Source: Wolfiporia cocos (Eukaryota > Basidiomycota > Agaricomycetes > Polyporales > Phaeolaceae). From it: DNA of 64,000 nucleotides. The number at the start of each line of letters is the position of its first letter. The stretch's first letter is position 1. Positions 1-9,354 of the stretch are shown here, one piece after another. The DNA lies in assembly GCA_029448655.1 (NCBI GenBank), contig JACCLO010000003.1, forward strand, positions 3,720,001-3,784,000, written 5' to 3'. The notes below the pieces were generated by a model. The model saw only the letters and a program-made list of their open reading frames with translations. It did no database searches and was not told the DNA's origin. The position numbers were made by a program, and so were the translations under genes.

Positions 1-46
1 AATCCAAACTATCAGCAGTGCCAGGCGGCTCTGTGGACATTCGAGG

Positions 47-51
47 TCTTC
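47..51. repeat. Target-site duplication of the gypsy element
   Basis: TCTTC at 47-51 is repeated exactly at 10055-10059, on either side of the two LTRs. A related repeat at 62.7 kb has a single copy (GAAGA on the plus strand, 62715-62719) at the corresponding uninterrupted position. Confidence 0.95.
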
Positions 52-751
52 TGACACAGACTAGACTGTGGGACTCACACTATAACCTAATAAGCGACTT
101 GAAGGAGTTGCTGGAGGTTGGTGAGGAGACTAGTGGGCGCAAGCAGAGATGATATGTAACTGTGCGAATGCAGAGAACAAATCTAAGGCTTATCCGCAGT
201 GATAGCCCTACTTATATACATGCTTTGTTTGGTTACCGGTAAGGGAGCCAAACATGAAGGTGGTCTGTGCGCAGACATAACTAATATGGTTAAGTCGTAA
301 ACTACAATAGACCATGTGCGCCGGTAATGACCGCACCAGTAAGATCGTTTGTTTGGACCGTAGGTCCATGTTGTGGAAGTGGCTGTAGCTACGTTAGTAA
401 GCCATGCATGTGATTCTTATATACCGGCATCGGGATATGAGTAATCATAAGGGCATTGGCATGTGATAACGAGCGGGCCGCTTATCCAATCGTACTGACA
501 TAGCCCGGTATCGGGATATGAGTAAAGCGCGTGACACCGGAGGTTAGTCCGCTGAGTCATTGACGCGTACAAGCGTGTTATGTACGTGTTGTTATGACAA
601 GTGGACGTATACCGTGTTGTGTACGTGTTGTTTGGTTGCGTGTACGTGCTAGACGGGCGCTTAGCAGCGTAAATGTCTACAAGGTCGTAGAAATACCAGA
701 TAAATAGGTAAAAATACGGGAAAAATAGTGGCATGTCCCAAATCTGTGACA
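52..751 (-). repeat. 3' LTR of the gypsy element
   Basis: 700 bp, identical to 9355-10054 except g339 (a in the other copy). On the plus strand it starts TGACACAG and ends CTGTGACA, giving TG...CA ends with imperfect 8-bp inverted termini. It contains the same TATA motif (211-218 as CTTATATA) and the 11-mer (174-184) proposed as the start of R in the 5' LTR. Confidence 0.97.
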
Positions 752-752
752 T

Positions 753-763
753 TACCCCCTCTT
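753..763 (-). other. Polypurine tract of the gypsy element
   Basis: On the minus strand the sequence next to the 3' LTR reads GAAGAGGGGGTAA and then the LTR start TGTCACAG. A purine run ending at the LTR edge is where plus-strand DNA synthesis starts in LTR retrotransposons. Confidence 0.85.
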
Positions 764-790
764 CAGGTTTCATTGTCCCTAATGGAACGA

Positions 791-1234
791 TTACTTTCCT
801 GTGGAGCCGAATCCACCAGTACCGCGCTCGGATTTAATCTTTTCAAAGTAAGATTTTCCGTGTAGCGTAATGTGCGGGTCCTTAGCAACTTCGCAGATGA
901 GCTGAGCAATCTTATCACCGGCCCGAATATCAATAGATATGTCGGAGTGATTCCGGAGAATGATGATTACTTCGCCTTGATAATCGTGGTCGATAACGCC
1001 ACCCATTACGTCTATGCCTTTGCGGGCAAGACTAGAGCGGGGGGCGATGCGTCCGTAAGTGCCGAAAGGTACCTGGATTTTCAGTTTGGTATTGTATTCT
1101 GTCTGCCCGTGAGCTGGCAGAACGTCGCCTGTTGCAGTGTACAGGTCAAACCCAACCGAGTCCTTGGTTCCCTTTTCTGGCATTCGGCCGCCTTCACCGA
1201 CTACGATTTTCAAATCCGCATTTTGGTTAATGTC
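791..1234 (-). other. dUTPase domain of Pol
   Basis: The last roughly 147 codons of Pol encode a complete trimeric dUTPase, which hydrolyses dUTP to dUMP and pyrophosphate. Motif 1 has SVGFDLY and motif 2 APRSSLARKG. Motif 3 has GVIDHDYQGEV with the expected aspartates and tyrosine, motif 4 GDKIAQLI, and motif 5 the glycine-rich RGTGGFGSTG that closes over the substrate. It sits after the chromodomain at the extreme C terminus, in the same frame and without a break. A role in limiting uracil in retrotransposon cDNA is inferred. Confidence 0.92.
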
Positions 1235-4200
1235 AGCTGACATCCATCCCCCGTCGGGGTGTCTAACCATGCGTTGCTTAGGATCCTTCGCAAATTCTTC
1301 GCGATACTGCGGCCAGTCGTCTGGCCACGTGCATTCGTCGGCTTCCCAGTCGTTGCTGTCAGGGTCGAAGACATGAACTGCTTCTTTCCTTCTAGCTGAT
1401 CGCCTGAGGGGGACATCCTGCATTGGAATGGCATGTGAAGCCTTGTATTCCTGCAGAATGTCGTATGCCGTGTCGAGATCGGCTTCGCGTACCCAGGAGT
1501 CGTCATTGATACCAAATCCTTTCCATCGGATTCTGTATTCAACTCTTCCGGCGCGTAGACGATGATCTAAGATCTTCTCGACTTCCCATAATTCCTCGCC
1601 ATCGACCATTTCTGGTTGAGGCTCTGGTTTCTTCTGATGCACAGGGTCCTTGTACATGACCAACTTGGAAGCGTGAAATACTGGGTGATAGGCCCTGTAT
1701 TGCTCGTCCATGTGTACCCTAAAGGTGACCGGAGATAATTGTTCAATTATCCTGAATGGTCCCAAATAGCGTGGACTAAGACTTCTTTCGGAGTCTTGCC
1801 AGCTACGGGCGTCAACGAGAACTTTGTCGCCGACTTTAAACGGTACCGAGCGCTTATGTTGATCATAATACCAAGACCAGCGTTCAGCAGCCAGTTTCAT
1901 AGCTGCCTTAGCTTGTTCTTGTGCTGACCATCGTTCGTAAGCAATGACATTTAGGTCCACGTATTGTGTTGGACGTAAATTCGTAGGTCCTGCGTTGGGA
2001 TGCCTTCCTAGTTCGACAAAGAATGGACTATTCTTTGTTGTCTCACTAGCCGCGTTGTTGTACGCGAATTCGGCCGTAGGGAGAAACCATGACCAGTTAT
2101 CCTTCTGAATAACATCGATGTAACATCTAAGATATTGTTCCAGGATTTGGTTAACTCTCTCCGTCTGGCCATCCGCTTGCGGGTGATAGGCAGTTGTCAT
2201 TGACCGTTGGATTCCCAATTGTTCACACCATCCCTTAAACAAGGCAGCTGCGAATTGCGGGCCTCTATCCGAAATGATTTGTTTCGGAAGTCCGTGGTTC
2301 GGATAGATCCGAAGGTATAGGAGGTTCGCTAATTCTTTCGCCGTTATCTTGTCTGATGTGGGAATGAAGTGCGCTCGCTTGGTAAGCCGGTCCACTATTA
2401 CCATAATAGCATTGAATTGTTTCAATTCGCCGCTGGGCGGTAAGTGGACGATAAGGTCAATTGTGACGGTGTCCCAAGGTGCTTCCGGGACTGGGAGCGG
2501 TTGCAGGGGTCCGTACGGGGTCTGGTTGTGGTTCTTCATGCGTTGACATGTGTCACAACCTTCCACGTATTGCTTTACCATCGTGGTCATTCCAGGCCAC
2601 CAGTAATTACGTGACAGAAGTTCATAGGTCTTCCATCGTCCGAAGTGTCCGGCAGTCACATGGTCATGATGTAACTCCATAATCTTCGTGCGCAATTCCT
2701 TAGGCTCTTTTGGAACGTACACTTTTCCTCGTCTGAGGAGTAATCCGGCCTCCATGTTCCATTCCTGGAGATCTTTACCGAATTCCTTGGGACCACTTTT
2801 CAGTAGTTCCTGGTAATCCTTGGTAATTTGATCGTCCATGAGGGCTTGTCGGATTTGTCGGAGAAGGTCCTCGTCGCCTGATTGTATCTCCTGCTGTGAC
2901 GCTTCTAGCGCCCTAACCGTAAAGTATTCCGGTTTCAGCAAAATTTGATCGCGATTGTCGAGTTCCACCCCCTCTTCATGGTCTGGCCTCCGTGACAGAG
3001 GATCAGCCGTGAGCATTGTTTTACCGGGTTTGTGACACATGGTGAAGTTGAACCTTGTCAGGTAAAGACTCCAACGTGCCTGTCTCCGGGTTAGCCGTTG
3101 TGCCGATTTGAAATATGTCAGATTGAGATGATCCGACCATACTTCAAATTTGTGTGGGTGTCCTTCGAGGTAATGTCTCCATTCCTCTAGTGCACGGATG
3201 ATTGCGAGCAACTCCTTATCGTAAATCTCATAGTTCCTTTCGGGTGCTGATAGAGATTTCGAGTAAAAGGCTACCGGGTGCCAGAGCTTATCCTCCGAAG
3301 AGTATTGCGATAGCACTGCACCAGTTGCGTAATCGGAAGAATCCGCTTCCACGCGGAACGGGGACTCCTGATCTGGGATCCGGAGTATTGGAGCCGATGT
3401 GAAAGCTTCCTTGAGAGTTTGGAATGCTTCCGCTTGTTCGGGTCCCCAATTCCACTGCGTGTTTTTCTTGGACAGTTCGGTTAACGGCTTAACCACTTTG
3501 GAGAAGTCTTTAATGAACCGACGGTAGTAGTTGGCGAAGCCAACAAAGGCCTGGACGTCCTTCACCTTGGCAGGTGTAGGCCAGTCCATTACGCCGGCTA
3601 CCTTCTTAGGGTCCATTTCGACTTTTCCTTTGGAAATGATCATTCCCAGGTATTCAATACTGCTTTGTTCGAAGAAGCACTTTTCAGGCTTCGCGAACAA
3701 GTCGTTGTCTTGCAAGATTTGTAATACTTGCTTGACAATACGACGGTGTTCCAACAGGTCGTTTCCGAACACAAGGATGTCGTCTAGGTAGACAATGACC
3801 TTTCCTTCTCTGATAAGGTCACCTAGGATATCGTTCATCATGTGTTGGAACGTGCTGGGTGCATTACAAAAACCGAAGTACATGACTACAGCTTCGTAAA
3901 GGCCGTTAGGCGTAATGAATGCGGTCTTCCATTCATCTCCCTCCTTGATTCTTACGTTGTTGTAACCCCAACGCAAGTCGAGCTTCGTAAATATCGAAGC
4001 CTGGCTAAGCTTATCGATAAGCTCGTCTATGCGTGGGAGAGGGTACCTGTTTTTAATGGTTAAGTCGTTTACTTTTCGGTAATCGACTACCATTCGGGCT
4101 CCGCCGTCTTTTTTAGGGACGAAGAAGACCGGGCTCGCGATCGGGGATTTCGAGTGTCGGATGTAGCCCTTCCGTAACTCTTCCTGAATCCACTGATCTA

Positions 4201-5326
4201 GCGAGTTCGCTTCCTGAGGAGACATCTTGTATGCCTTACTCGGGGGCGGTAGTACCGCGTCATCGGGGAAGTCGATGGCGTGGTCATATGGTTTCCGTTC
4301 GGGCATCCTTTCGGACGCGCGTTGAGAAAATACCGTGGGACCAAACTCCTGGTATTCCTCCGGAACCAAGGATTTCCATTTCTGGAGATCCGCATCTGTC
4401 AGGAATTCATCATCCGACTTCTCCGTTATCGACTGAATGGCATCGATAAGGAGTTCCGTTCCTTCGTCAAGGGTGTTCACCCAAGCGACAAAGGGATTCT
4501 CCGGCTCCTCTAAGCCGAGAAAATCTATTGGAAAGTCATTGATGATCTGATAGATGTTGCGGGGTTCGATTTCGTCCTCTTCCTCTGAAATCGAAACCCG
4601 TTTGCCATGTTTGCATTTTTCCGTACATCGATATGTGAAGGTTCCTTCCGGCCAGTTGAAGTCCGGGTTGTGTTTCAGGAACCAATCATATCCGAGGATC
4701 ACATCCGCATTCTGTACGTCCATTACGTACAAGAATTCGGTGGACTTGTGTTCCTCGTGCACCATATAAGCTTTTACTGCCATATTGATATTACCGGCGG
4801 TATTAGAGGTACCGTCGGCGTTACGAATCTCGAGAGGTGAAGGTAGTTTCTGAGTGACTAATTTCTCCTCATGTACGAGTTTCTTATCTATGACGCTTAT
4901 TGATGCACCGGTGTCGATTAATGCCATGGCGTTGACTTTCTTTCCATATACCCACAATTCCACTTCGATAGAGAACGATTTATTGTCGTCTCGAGAATCG
5001 TTTCCATGTACATTATACAAAGTGAAAAATTTCAGCGCGAGTGGGTCAGGATAAAAGTATTGTACAGGAGGGGCACGTGTAGCTAGTGTCCTTGTCCTCC
5101 GGGCAAAGTCCATTGCCGAGTTTCCGAATATACCGATATGGGATACCGAGTGACGTACGACCGCCTTATCTTCCCACAAGATAAGGGGTCCTTGTGAAGC
5201 CCCGTCGTAGGGGTGCTCTTCTTCAGGGAGCTGTATGCTCCCAGCCGCTGCGGGGCTGGTGCATTCTTCACAAGACGTCTTCGAGACGTGTGGTTGGGGC
5301 GAGGGGAACCGAGATGGTCCCGACAT
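791..5326 (-). CDS. pol: Pol polyprotein with C-terminal chromodomain and dUTPase
   Basis: 1511 aa from the ATG at 5326. An aspartic protease (DTGAS 138-142, ILGYDW 210-215) comes first. Reverse transcriptase follows (YLDD 513-516), then RNase H (EADSSDYATGAVL from 660, SDHLNL about 731). Integrase has an HHCC finger (H889, H894, C924, C927), catalytic D957, D1020 and E1056, and a GPF module near 1189. A chromodomain (about 1246-1296, WEVEKILDHR...IRWKGF) follows. Residues 1365-1511 form a trimeric-type dUTPase with all five motifs: SVGFDLYT, RIAPRSSLARKG, GVIDHDYQGEV, RAGDKIAQLI, RGTGGFGSTG. The frame is +1 relative to gag and overlaps it by 59 nt. Whether Pol is made by +1 frameshifting or internal initiation is not decided. 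No stop or frameshift is visible. Confidence 0.95.
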   Translation of the reverse strand: MSGPSRFPSPQPHVSKTSCEECTSPAAAGSIQLPEEEHPYDGASQGPLILWEDKAVVRHSVSHIGIFGNSAMDFARRTRTLATRAPPVQYFYPDPLALKFFTLYNVHGNDSRDDNKSFSIEVELWVYGKKVNAMALIDTGASISVIDKKLVHEEKLVTQKLPSPLEIRNADGTSNTAGNINMAVKAYMVHEEHKSTEFLYVMDVQNADVILGYDWFLKHNPDFNWPEGTFTYRCTEKCKHGKRVSISEEEDEIEPRNIYQIINDFPIDFLGLEEPENPFVAWVNTLDEGTELLIDAIQSITEKSDDEFLTDADLQKWKSLVPEEYQEFGPTVFSQRASERMPERKPYDHAIDFPDDAVLPPPSKAYKMSPQEANSLDQWIQEELRKGYIRHSKSPIASPVFFVPKKDGGARMVVDYRKVNDLTIKNRYPLPRIDELIDKLSQASIFTKLDLRWGYNNVRIKEGDEWKTAFITPNGLYEAVVMYFGFCNAPSTFQHMMNDILGDLIREGKVIVYLDDILVFGNDLLEHRRIVKQVLQILQDNDLFAKPEKCFFEQSSIEYLGMIISKGKVEMDPKKVAGVMDWPTPAKVKDVQAFVGFANYYRRFIKDFSKVVKPLTELSKKNTQWNWGPEQAEAFQTLKEAFTSAPILRIPDQESPFRVEADSSDYATGAVLSQYSSEDKLWHPVAFYSKSLSAPERNYEIYDKELLAIIRALEEWRHYLEGHPHKFEVWSDHLNLTYFKSAQRLTRRQARWSLYLTRFNFTMCHKPGKTMLTADPLSRRPDHEEGVELDNRDQILLKPEYFTVRALEASQQEIQSGDEDLLRQIRQALMDDQITKDYQELLKSGPKEFGKDLQEWNMEAGLLLRRGKVYVPKEPKELRTKIMELHHDHVTAGHFGRWKTYELLSRNYWWPGMTTMVKQYVEGCDTCQRMKNHNQTPYGPLQPLPVPEAPWDTVTIDLIVHLPPSGELKQFNAIMVIVDRLTKRAHFIPTSDKITAKELANLLYLRIYPNHGLPKQIISDRGPQFAAALFKGWCEQLGIQRSMTTAYHPQADGQTERVNQILEQYLRCYIDVIQKDNWSWFLPTAEFAYNNAASETTKNSPFFVELGRHPNAGPTNLRPTQYVDLNVIAYERWSAQEQAKAAMKLAAERWSWYYDQHKRSVPFKVGDKVLVDARSWQDSERSLSPRYLGPFRIIEQLSPVTFRVHMDEQYRAYHPVFHASKLVMYKDPVHQKKPEPQPEMVDGEELWEVEKILDHRLRAGRVEYRIRWKGFGINDDSWVREADLDTAYDILQEYKASHAIPMQDVPLRRSARRKEAVHVFDPDSNDWEADECTWPDDWPQYREEFAKDPKQRMVRHPDGGWMSADINQNADLKIVVGEGGRMPEKGTKDSVGFDLYTATGDVLPAHGQTEYNTKLKIQVPFGTYGRIAPRSSLARKGIDVMGGVIDHDYQGEVIIILRNHSDISIDIRAGDKIAQLICEVAKDPHITLHGKSYFEKIKSERGTGGFGSTGK

Positions 5327-7310
5327 TGGCGACGGTGGTGGCGGGGGCCGAGGGTCCTGCTGAGCTTGAGTCAGCCGTCACTTCTTCCCAGATCGTTCGG
5401 GCACGATACGTCTTGCCATCCGCGGGGGGCGCCGAGTACGGCTTCTTGCCAGAAGCCTGTCCCTTTCCACTACCCGAAGGAGCAGCCGTGGTCTTTCCAG
5501 ACGCGGCAGCTGCATCCTTCGCCCTTTGTTGTTCGGCCCGCTGAGCGGCAGGCACGAACGTTCCCGCAGCCTTGTCCGCGGCAAGCTTAGGACACTTGTT
5601 GAAATAGTGTCCCGTCTGCTTGCAGTAGGTGCAGACGGCATTGGCGGTGTCGGCGGGGGCTTTGGCGGGCGCCTTTCCCTTGTCCTTTTTCTTCTCCGAC
5701 TTCTTTGCAGAAGCGGAGGACGTCTCCTTCTTTTCGGCAGGTGCCGAGTCCTTCTTGCTGGCCTTCTCGAAGATCGAGCCCTTGATCTTGTCCGGATATG
5801 ACGTTTGGTACATTTCCAGGGCGAAGTCGATCAGAGGTTCGATGTCGGTCGGGGCCTTGAAGAACGGAGTCTTGCCGAGGACGTTTAAGGTGTCCTTAAC
5901 CTTTTCAGGGAGAGTCTCGGTGAATTCCCACACCAGAGTCTCGTTGGCGGTTTCGGAGAGTCGGCCGAGGGTGCGGAACCGTTCGCAATAATTGAAATAG
6001 TTCGATTCTGCCAGTTCCTTGCCCTTCGTGCCGTAGTAGCCGCGAATTTCCTTTTTGGCTATCTCCTTATCCGTCATTTTCCCATATTGCACCATTACGG
6101 ATTTGGTGAAGTCCTCCCAGGTGCCGAGAGGTTCACCGTTTCCTGCCTTCTTGATGAGAGGCGAGAAAAACTTGTATGCGTCCCCTGTGACGCGGAAGAG
6201 GGCCGTGGTGATACGGTCATGGTCATCGTAGACCCTGAGCGTACCGAAGTACAGGCCCATCTTCTCCACCCATTCCTGCGCAGTCACCTTTCCAGATGAC
6301 CCAGAGAATTCGGGGGGAGGGGGGATTTTCAGGTTTTGAGGCAGACCTGGAATCTGCGGGGCGACGGCTGCTGCAGCAGCGGCTGCAGCTTGTGCGGCGG
6401 CAGCGGCCTCGGCTGCTCTGGCTTGAGCATGACCGGGGGCCGGTGCCGGGTCTTCCGGGGGCGTGCGGATGCCGGGAGGGTTGGGAACGGAGGGATTCTT
6501 GCGAATTCTCCGAAGTTCCTCGTCAACCTTCTCCATGCGCTCTGCGAACGCATCCTCGAGGTCGTCCAGCCGGGACCGGTAGTCCTTTCGGAGCTGCTTC
6601 TCCATTTCGGAGAGCTTGGCGGTGTACTCCTGTCGGAGTTCCTTGCCGAGGTCCACCATGGTGGACAATACCTCGTTCCGGACCGAATTGACCGCTTCGT
6701 GTAGCTCGTCTTGGGCCTTCTGTTCGATTGCCCTGGATTGCCCAGCCAGGGAATCGATTCGTTCATGGATACGCTCCAGGCGGGCGTGCACCATTCGACC
6801 TAGGGTGTCGGTGGTGTCATGGCTTATGGCCGCACTTCGTTGTACGGCGGCATCGATGATTGGCCCATGTATGGACCCATCCACCTTGTGGTGTTCCTCC
6901 TCGGGAAGGTACGCCTTGAGGTTGTTCTCGACAGCGACATTGGTCTGTCGTGTCGGACCCGAAAATTCCATTTCCAGGGTGGTGGCGGGCCCGATAGGGC
7001 GAGTTCGACGAGCCGGTGGGTATCCGGCAATGGGGGAGCCTGGGCGTGTACCCATGGGGTTGGTCGGAGATTCCCTTTGCGGGGGAGCGAACTCCGGCAT
7101 TTCCTCTTCTCCTTCCTCTTCTTCTTCTTCCTCTCCCTCGCTTAGGTGCTCCAGCGTCACCAGTTGCTGGGTTCCCGAGGGACCAGCTACCGGGGTCACC
7201 GGACCTTCTGAGCGGAGGCGCATCTTGCGGGGAGCGAGGGGGGTGCTGACGGAGGAGGTGGAGGACATTGTGAATCTGTTTGTGACGAATGTTAGTTTCC
7301 GGTTACTCAT
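5268..7310 (-). CDS. gag: Gag structural protein
   Basis: 680 aa from the ATG at 7310. The frame is open from a GTG at 7370 but has no ATG before 7310; a second ATG lies at 7268. Residue numbers here count from the ATG at 7310. The order is an acidic/Pro-rich N terminus with a long Glu run (about 59-71), a predicted coiled coil (about 180-270), an Ala-rich linker (about 298-317), the capsid-like region (about 320-510), a Lys/Ala-rich stretch, and one zinc knuckle C-x2-C-x4-H-x4-C at about 560-573. The C terminus overlaps pol. It should package element RNA and form the particle. Identity rests on position, zinc knuckle and layout. Confidence 0.9.
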   Translation of the reverse strand: MSNRKLTFVTNRFTMSSTSSVSTPLAPRKMRLRSEGPVTPVAGPSGTQQLVTLEHLSEGEEEEEEEGEEEMPEFAPPQRESPTNPMGTRPGSPIAGYPPARRTRPIGPATTLEMEFSGPTRQTNVAVENNLKAYLPEEEHHKVDGSIHGPIIDAAVQRSAAISHDTTDTLGRMVHARLERIHERIDSLAGQSRAIEQKAQDELHEAVNSVRNEVLSTMVDLGKELRQEYTAKLSEMEKQLRKDYRSRLDDLEDAFAERMEKVDEELRRIRKNPSVPNPPGIRTPPEDPAPAPGHAQARAAEAAAAAQAAAAAAAAVAPQIPGLPQNLKIPPPPEFSGSSGKVTAQEWVEKMGLYFGTLRVYDDHDRITTALFRVTGDAYKFFSPLIKKAGNGEPLGTWEDFTKSVMVQYGKMTDKEIAKKEIRGYYGTKGKELAESNYFNYCERFRTLGRLSETANETLVWEFTETLPEKVKDTLNVLGKTPFFKAPTDIEPLIDFALEMYQTSYPDKIKGSIFEKASKKDSAPAEKKETSSASAKKSEKKKDKGKAPAKAPADTANAVCTYCKQTGHYFNKCPKLAADKAAGTFVPAAQRAEQQRAKDAAAASGKTTAAPSGSGKGQASGKKPYSAPPADGKTYRARTIWEEVTADSSSAGPSAPATTVANVGTISVPLAPTTRLEDVL

Positions 7311-7412
7311 TTGTCTTAGATTCTTAAGAAGGGATTGGTTTTGAAAGCTGCGACTTTCGTTATAGATCACACTCGCACTCTATTTCAGAGTTAAAAGATG
7401 ATAGTATTTCTA

Positions 7413-8336
7413 CTATACAATCGCGAGTATATCCTCTTCTACCGAAGTAGTTGAGGGCCCTGCCACCTTGTCAGGTGGTGTTACACCGAAGGCAAAAGTA
7501 ATTTGTAGCGCTACGCATTCTGCTACGATACGAGCTAAGTCCGTACGCCAATCCAAAAAGGAAATATTGCCGAGCTGTTTGCAATACTTTTTCATAATTC
7601 TCCAGTCTCTATTGGTGATCCTTCCCCGTCTCGCTCTATCCTTTACGTTATCCACCAAGTCCTCCAATTCTACTACCATAGTGTGGAAACGCATGTCGTT
7701 TTCCATATGGAAGCCTGGGTAATTAGGGGGGTGGTTGGCGAGAGGAGTGAGGCGAGTGAGAGTGCCTTCTAGCATGGGAATAACTTGATCGCATGCTTGG
7801 AGAGGCTTCTTCTTCCCGAAGACGAGGGAAGGGTCGAGAATCTTGTGGTTGGCCGGAACAGAAGGTCCGGCCGCCGGGCTGGAGAGACGGAGGGCCAGTG
7901 AAGAAGCTGCTTGCTTGGCTTCCTTGGCGGCTTGTTTGGCGGCGATTCGCTTATTCAGCTTATCGCGAGCGAGCTTGAGCTTGTTGAGTTCGCGGAGTTC
8001 GATGAGATTCTCCATGGCGGTAATGGATTGCGCTAGCTTCTCTTCCTCTGTCCAGATACGCTTAGCGAGCGGAACTGGTTTGGGAGGTCGAGGAGCGGGT
8101 TTCCCAGCCTCAGCAATGTGCTTTGGCATGTGGACGGGAATCTCCCAAAGATGGAGTTTCCCAGTGTAATCTTCCTTTACAGGAAGCGTGTAGGTGACGT
8201 CCTCTGCCCGAGGAATGTCGGCGGTGTCGATGCGGCTGAGAAGGGACCGCTTCGCCGGTTTGACGTAAGGGGCAGTGGAGGAGCCACGGGTGCGACGGGT
8301 AACGCGGGGCATGATTCTAGAAAGTGCAGCCTTCAT
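7413..8336 (-). CDS. Extra 307-aa ORF upstream of gag, function unknown
   Basis: Open frame from ATG 8336 to TAG 7413, inside the element and upstream of gag. Gag is in the same register but separated by tandem TAG TAG and another TAG, so readthrough is unlikely. Residues 1-30 are very basic (MPRVTRRTRGSS). A Lys/Ala/Glu-rich helix, probably coiled coil, spans about 95-150. The C-terminal half has a mixed globular-looking segment ending WRTDLARIVAECVALQITF. I do not recognise a domain. Its size and composition suggest real coding sequence kept open in a young element. It could be an accessory protein or an N-terminal exon joined to gag by splicing (inference). Confidence 0.7.
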   Translation of the reverse strand: MKAALSRIMPRVTRRTRGSSTAPYVKPAKRSLLSRIDTADIPRAEDVTYTLPVKEDYTGKLHLWEIPVHMPKHIAEAGKPAPRPPKPVPLAKRIWTEEEKLAQSITAMENLIELRELNKLKLARDKLNKRIAAKQAAKEAKQAASSLALRLSSPAAGPSVPANHKILDPSLVFGKKKPLQACDQVIPMLEGTLTRLTPLANHPPNYPGFHMENDMRFHTMVVELEDLVDNVKDRARRGRITNRDWRIMKKYCKQLGNISFLDWRTDLARIVAECVALQITFAFGVTPPDKVAGPSTTSVEEDILAIV

Positions 8337-9341
8337 GAGAAACGAAGTTTCCCAGTGATACGTCCAAGAACAGGAATGAAAGGGATTATGTAAGGTAGGG
8401 TAGTGGACTCCTTTTCAGGAGCAAAGAAGGTGTACTACGGGGCATAATTACTCTTATGTTGCGCGCAAACCCTGTGCCGAGACGGCGCGGATATTCGCAT
8501 GACCCTAACGGTCAGAGGCGCCGACTCCAGGGGTAGAGTTGCTGACTGCCAGGCCGGTTCCTGGGTCAGATGATTGGGAATCGGATACACGACACCGCCC
8601 CGGAGGGACGCTGCCGGAAAGTGGCTGGGATTTTACATCCCTTAGCCTGTCCATGCTTCAACAATGAGGTTGCCGTCTATAGCCACATGGGTGTCACATC
8701 AGGGCTAAAAAACCACTGTCGATCTAAGATCGCGAGACAGCAGCGCTCCACATCCCGAAGGAGTGGGCCACGCGCTTCTCTTCCAATGGGGCCCCAAATC
8801 CGTTTGACCCATGCTCGCACGCCGAGCTGCCCGGAGGACTTATGCTATTGGCTACCGCGAGTGACCTATGGCAGGGTGATTTTTTACGTCACCCCCCTCA
8901 CTGCTTTTCCCATAACGGGTTCAAAGCAGGTCCCTTACGCCTGGGAGGCGGCTTTGGAAAATTCCCATGCCATCATAATGATGACCCTATGGATAGTGAT
9001 GGGGCGCTGAACAACGCTTGCCATGACAGGGGGTTGGGCGCACACAGGCAGACCGTCCCCTTTTCTCCACAGGCGGGTCTTAACCGCGCATAGTCCAAGC
9101 TTGTCAGCGAGGACCATGTCTCCTTGACCCTGGAGTCCGGGTTAGGTAGGCCTCCTGCCTAAAAAGGCGGTGTGGCTTCCCTGGTTGCCAATCCTCTGCC
9201 GAGGATGGCGCTGTATCCCCCAGATCTCAACTATCACCCCTAACTCTTTGTCAAGAGTAGGGATGTGCGCAGCAACGAGTAATAGCCCCTGTAGGATAGA
9301 AACCCAGGCCCAAGCGCAAGCGCAAGGGCGGGGGTAGGGGG
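8337..9341 (-). other. Untranslated leader of the gypsy element
   Basis: About 1 kb between primer site and first ORF with no convincing reading frame. It contains several perfect short hairpins: 9191-9206 (ATCCTC/GAGGAT), 9243-9258 (ACTCTT/AAGAGT), 8874-8894 (GGGTGA/TCACCC), 8549-8564 and 8627-8641. Their number is only modestly above chance. Packaging signals and splice sites would be expected here but cannot be assigned. Confidence 0.6.
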
Positions 9342-9352
9342 AGATTTGTTCT
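9342..9352 (-). other. Primer-binding site, self-priming (Tf1-like) type
   Basis: Two bases after the 5' LTR the minus strand reads AGAACAAATCT. This is complementary to AGATTTGTTCT at the inferred start of the element's own transcript (9487-9477). Pairing stops after exactly 11 nt on both sides. No TGG stretch complementary to a tRNA 3' end is present. The arrangement matches the self-primed Tf1/sushi elements, where the first 11 nt of the mRNA prime reverse transcription. Confidence 0.75.
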
Positions 9353-9354
9353 TA

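Noticed and set aside
872..1376. Plus-strand open frames in the pol region
   Set aside because: They are antisense shadows of pol, which has full protein-motif support on the other strand.
8337..9341. Many perfect short hairpins in the gypsy leader suggesting a structured RNA
   Set aside because: For 4-6 bp stems with short loops, about this many are expected by chance in 1 kb. Only three 6-bp stems stand out, which is not convincing without folding statistics.
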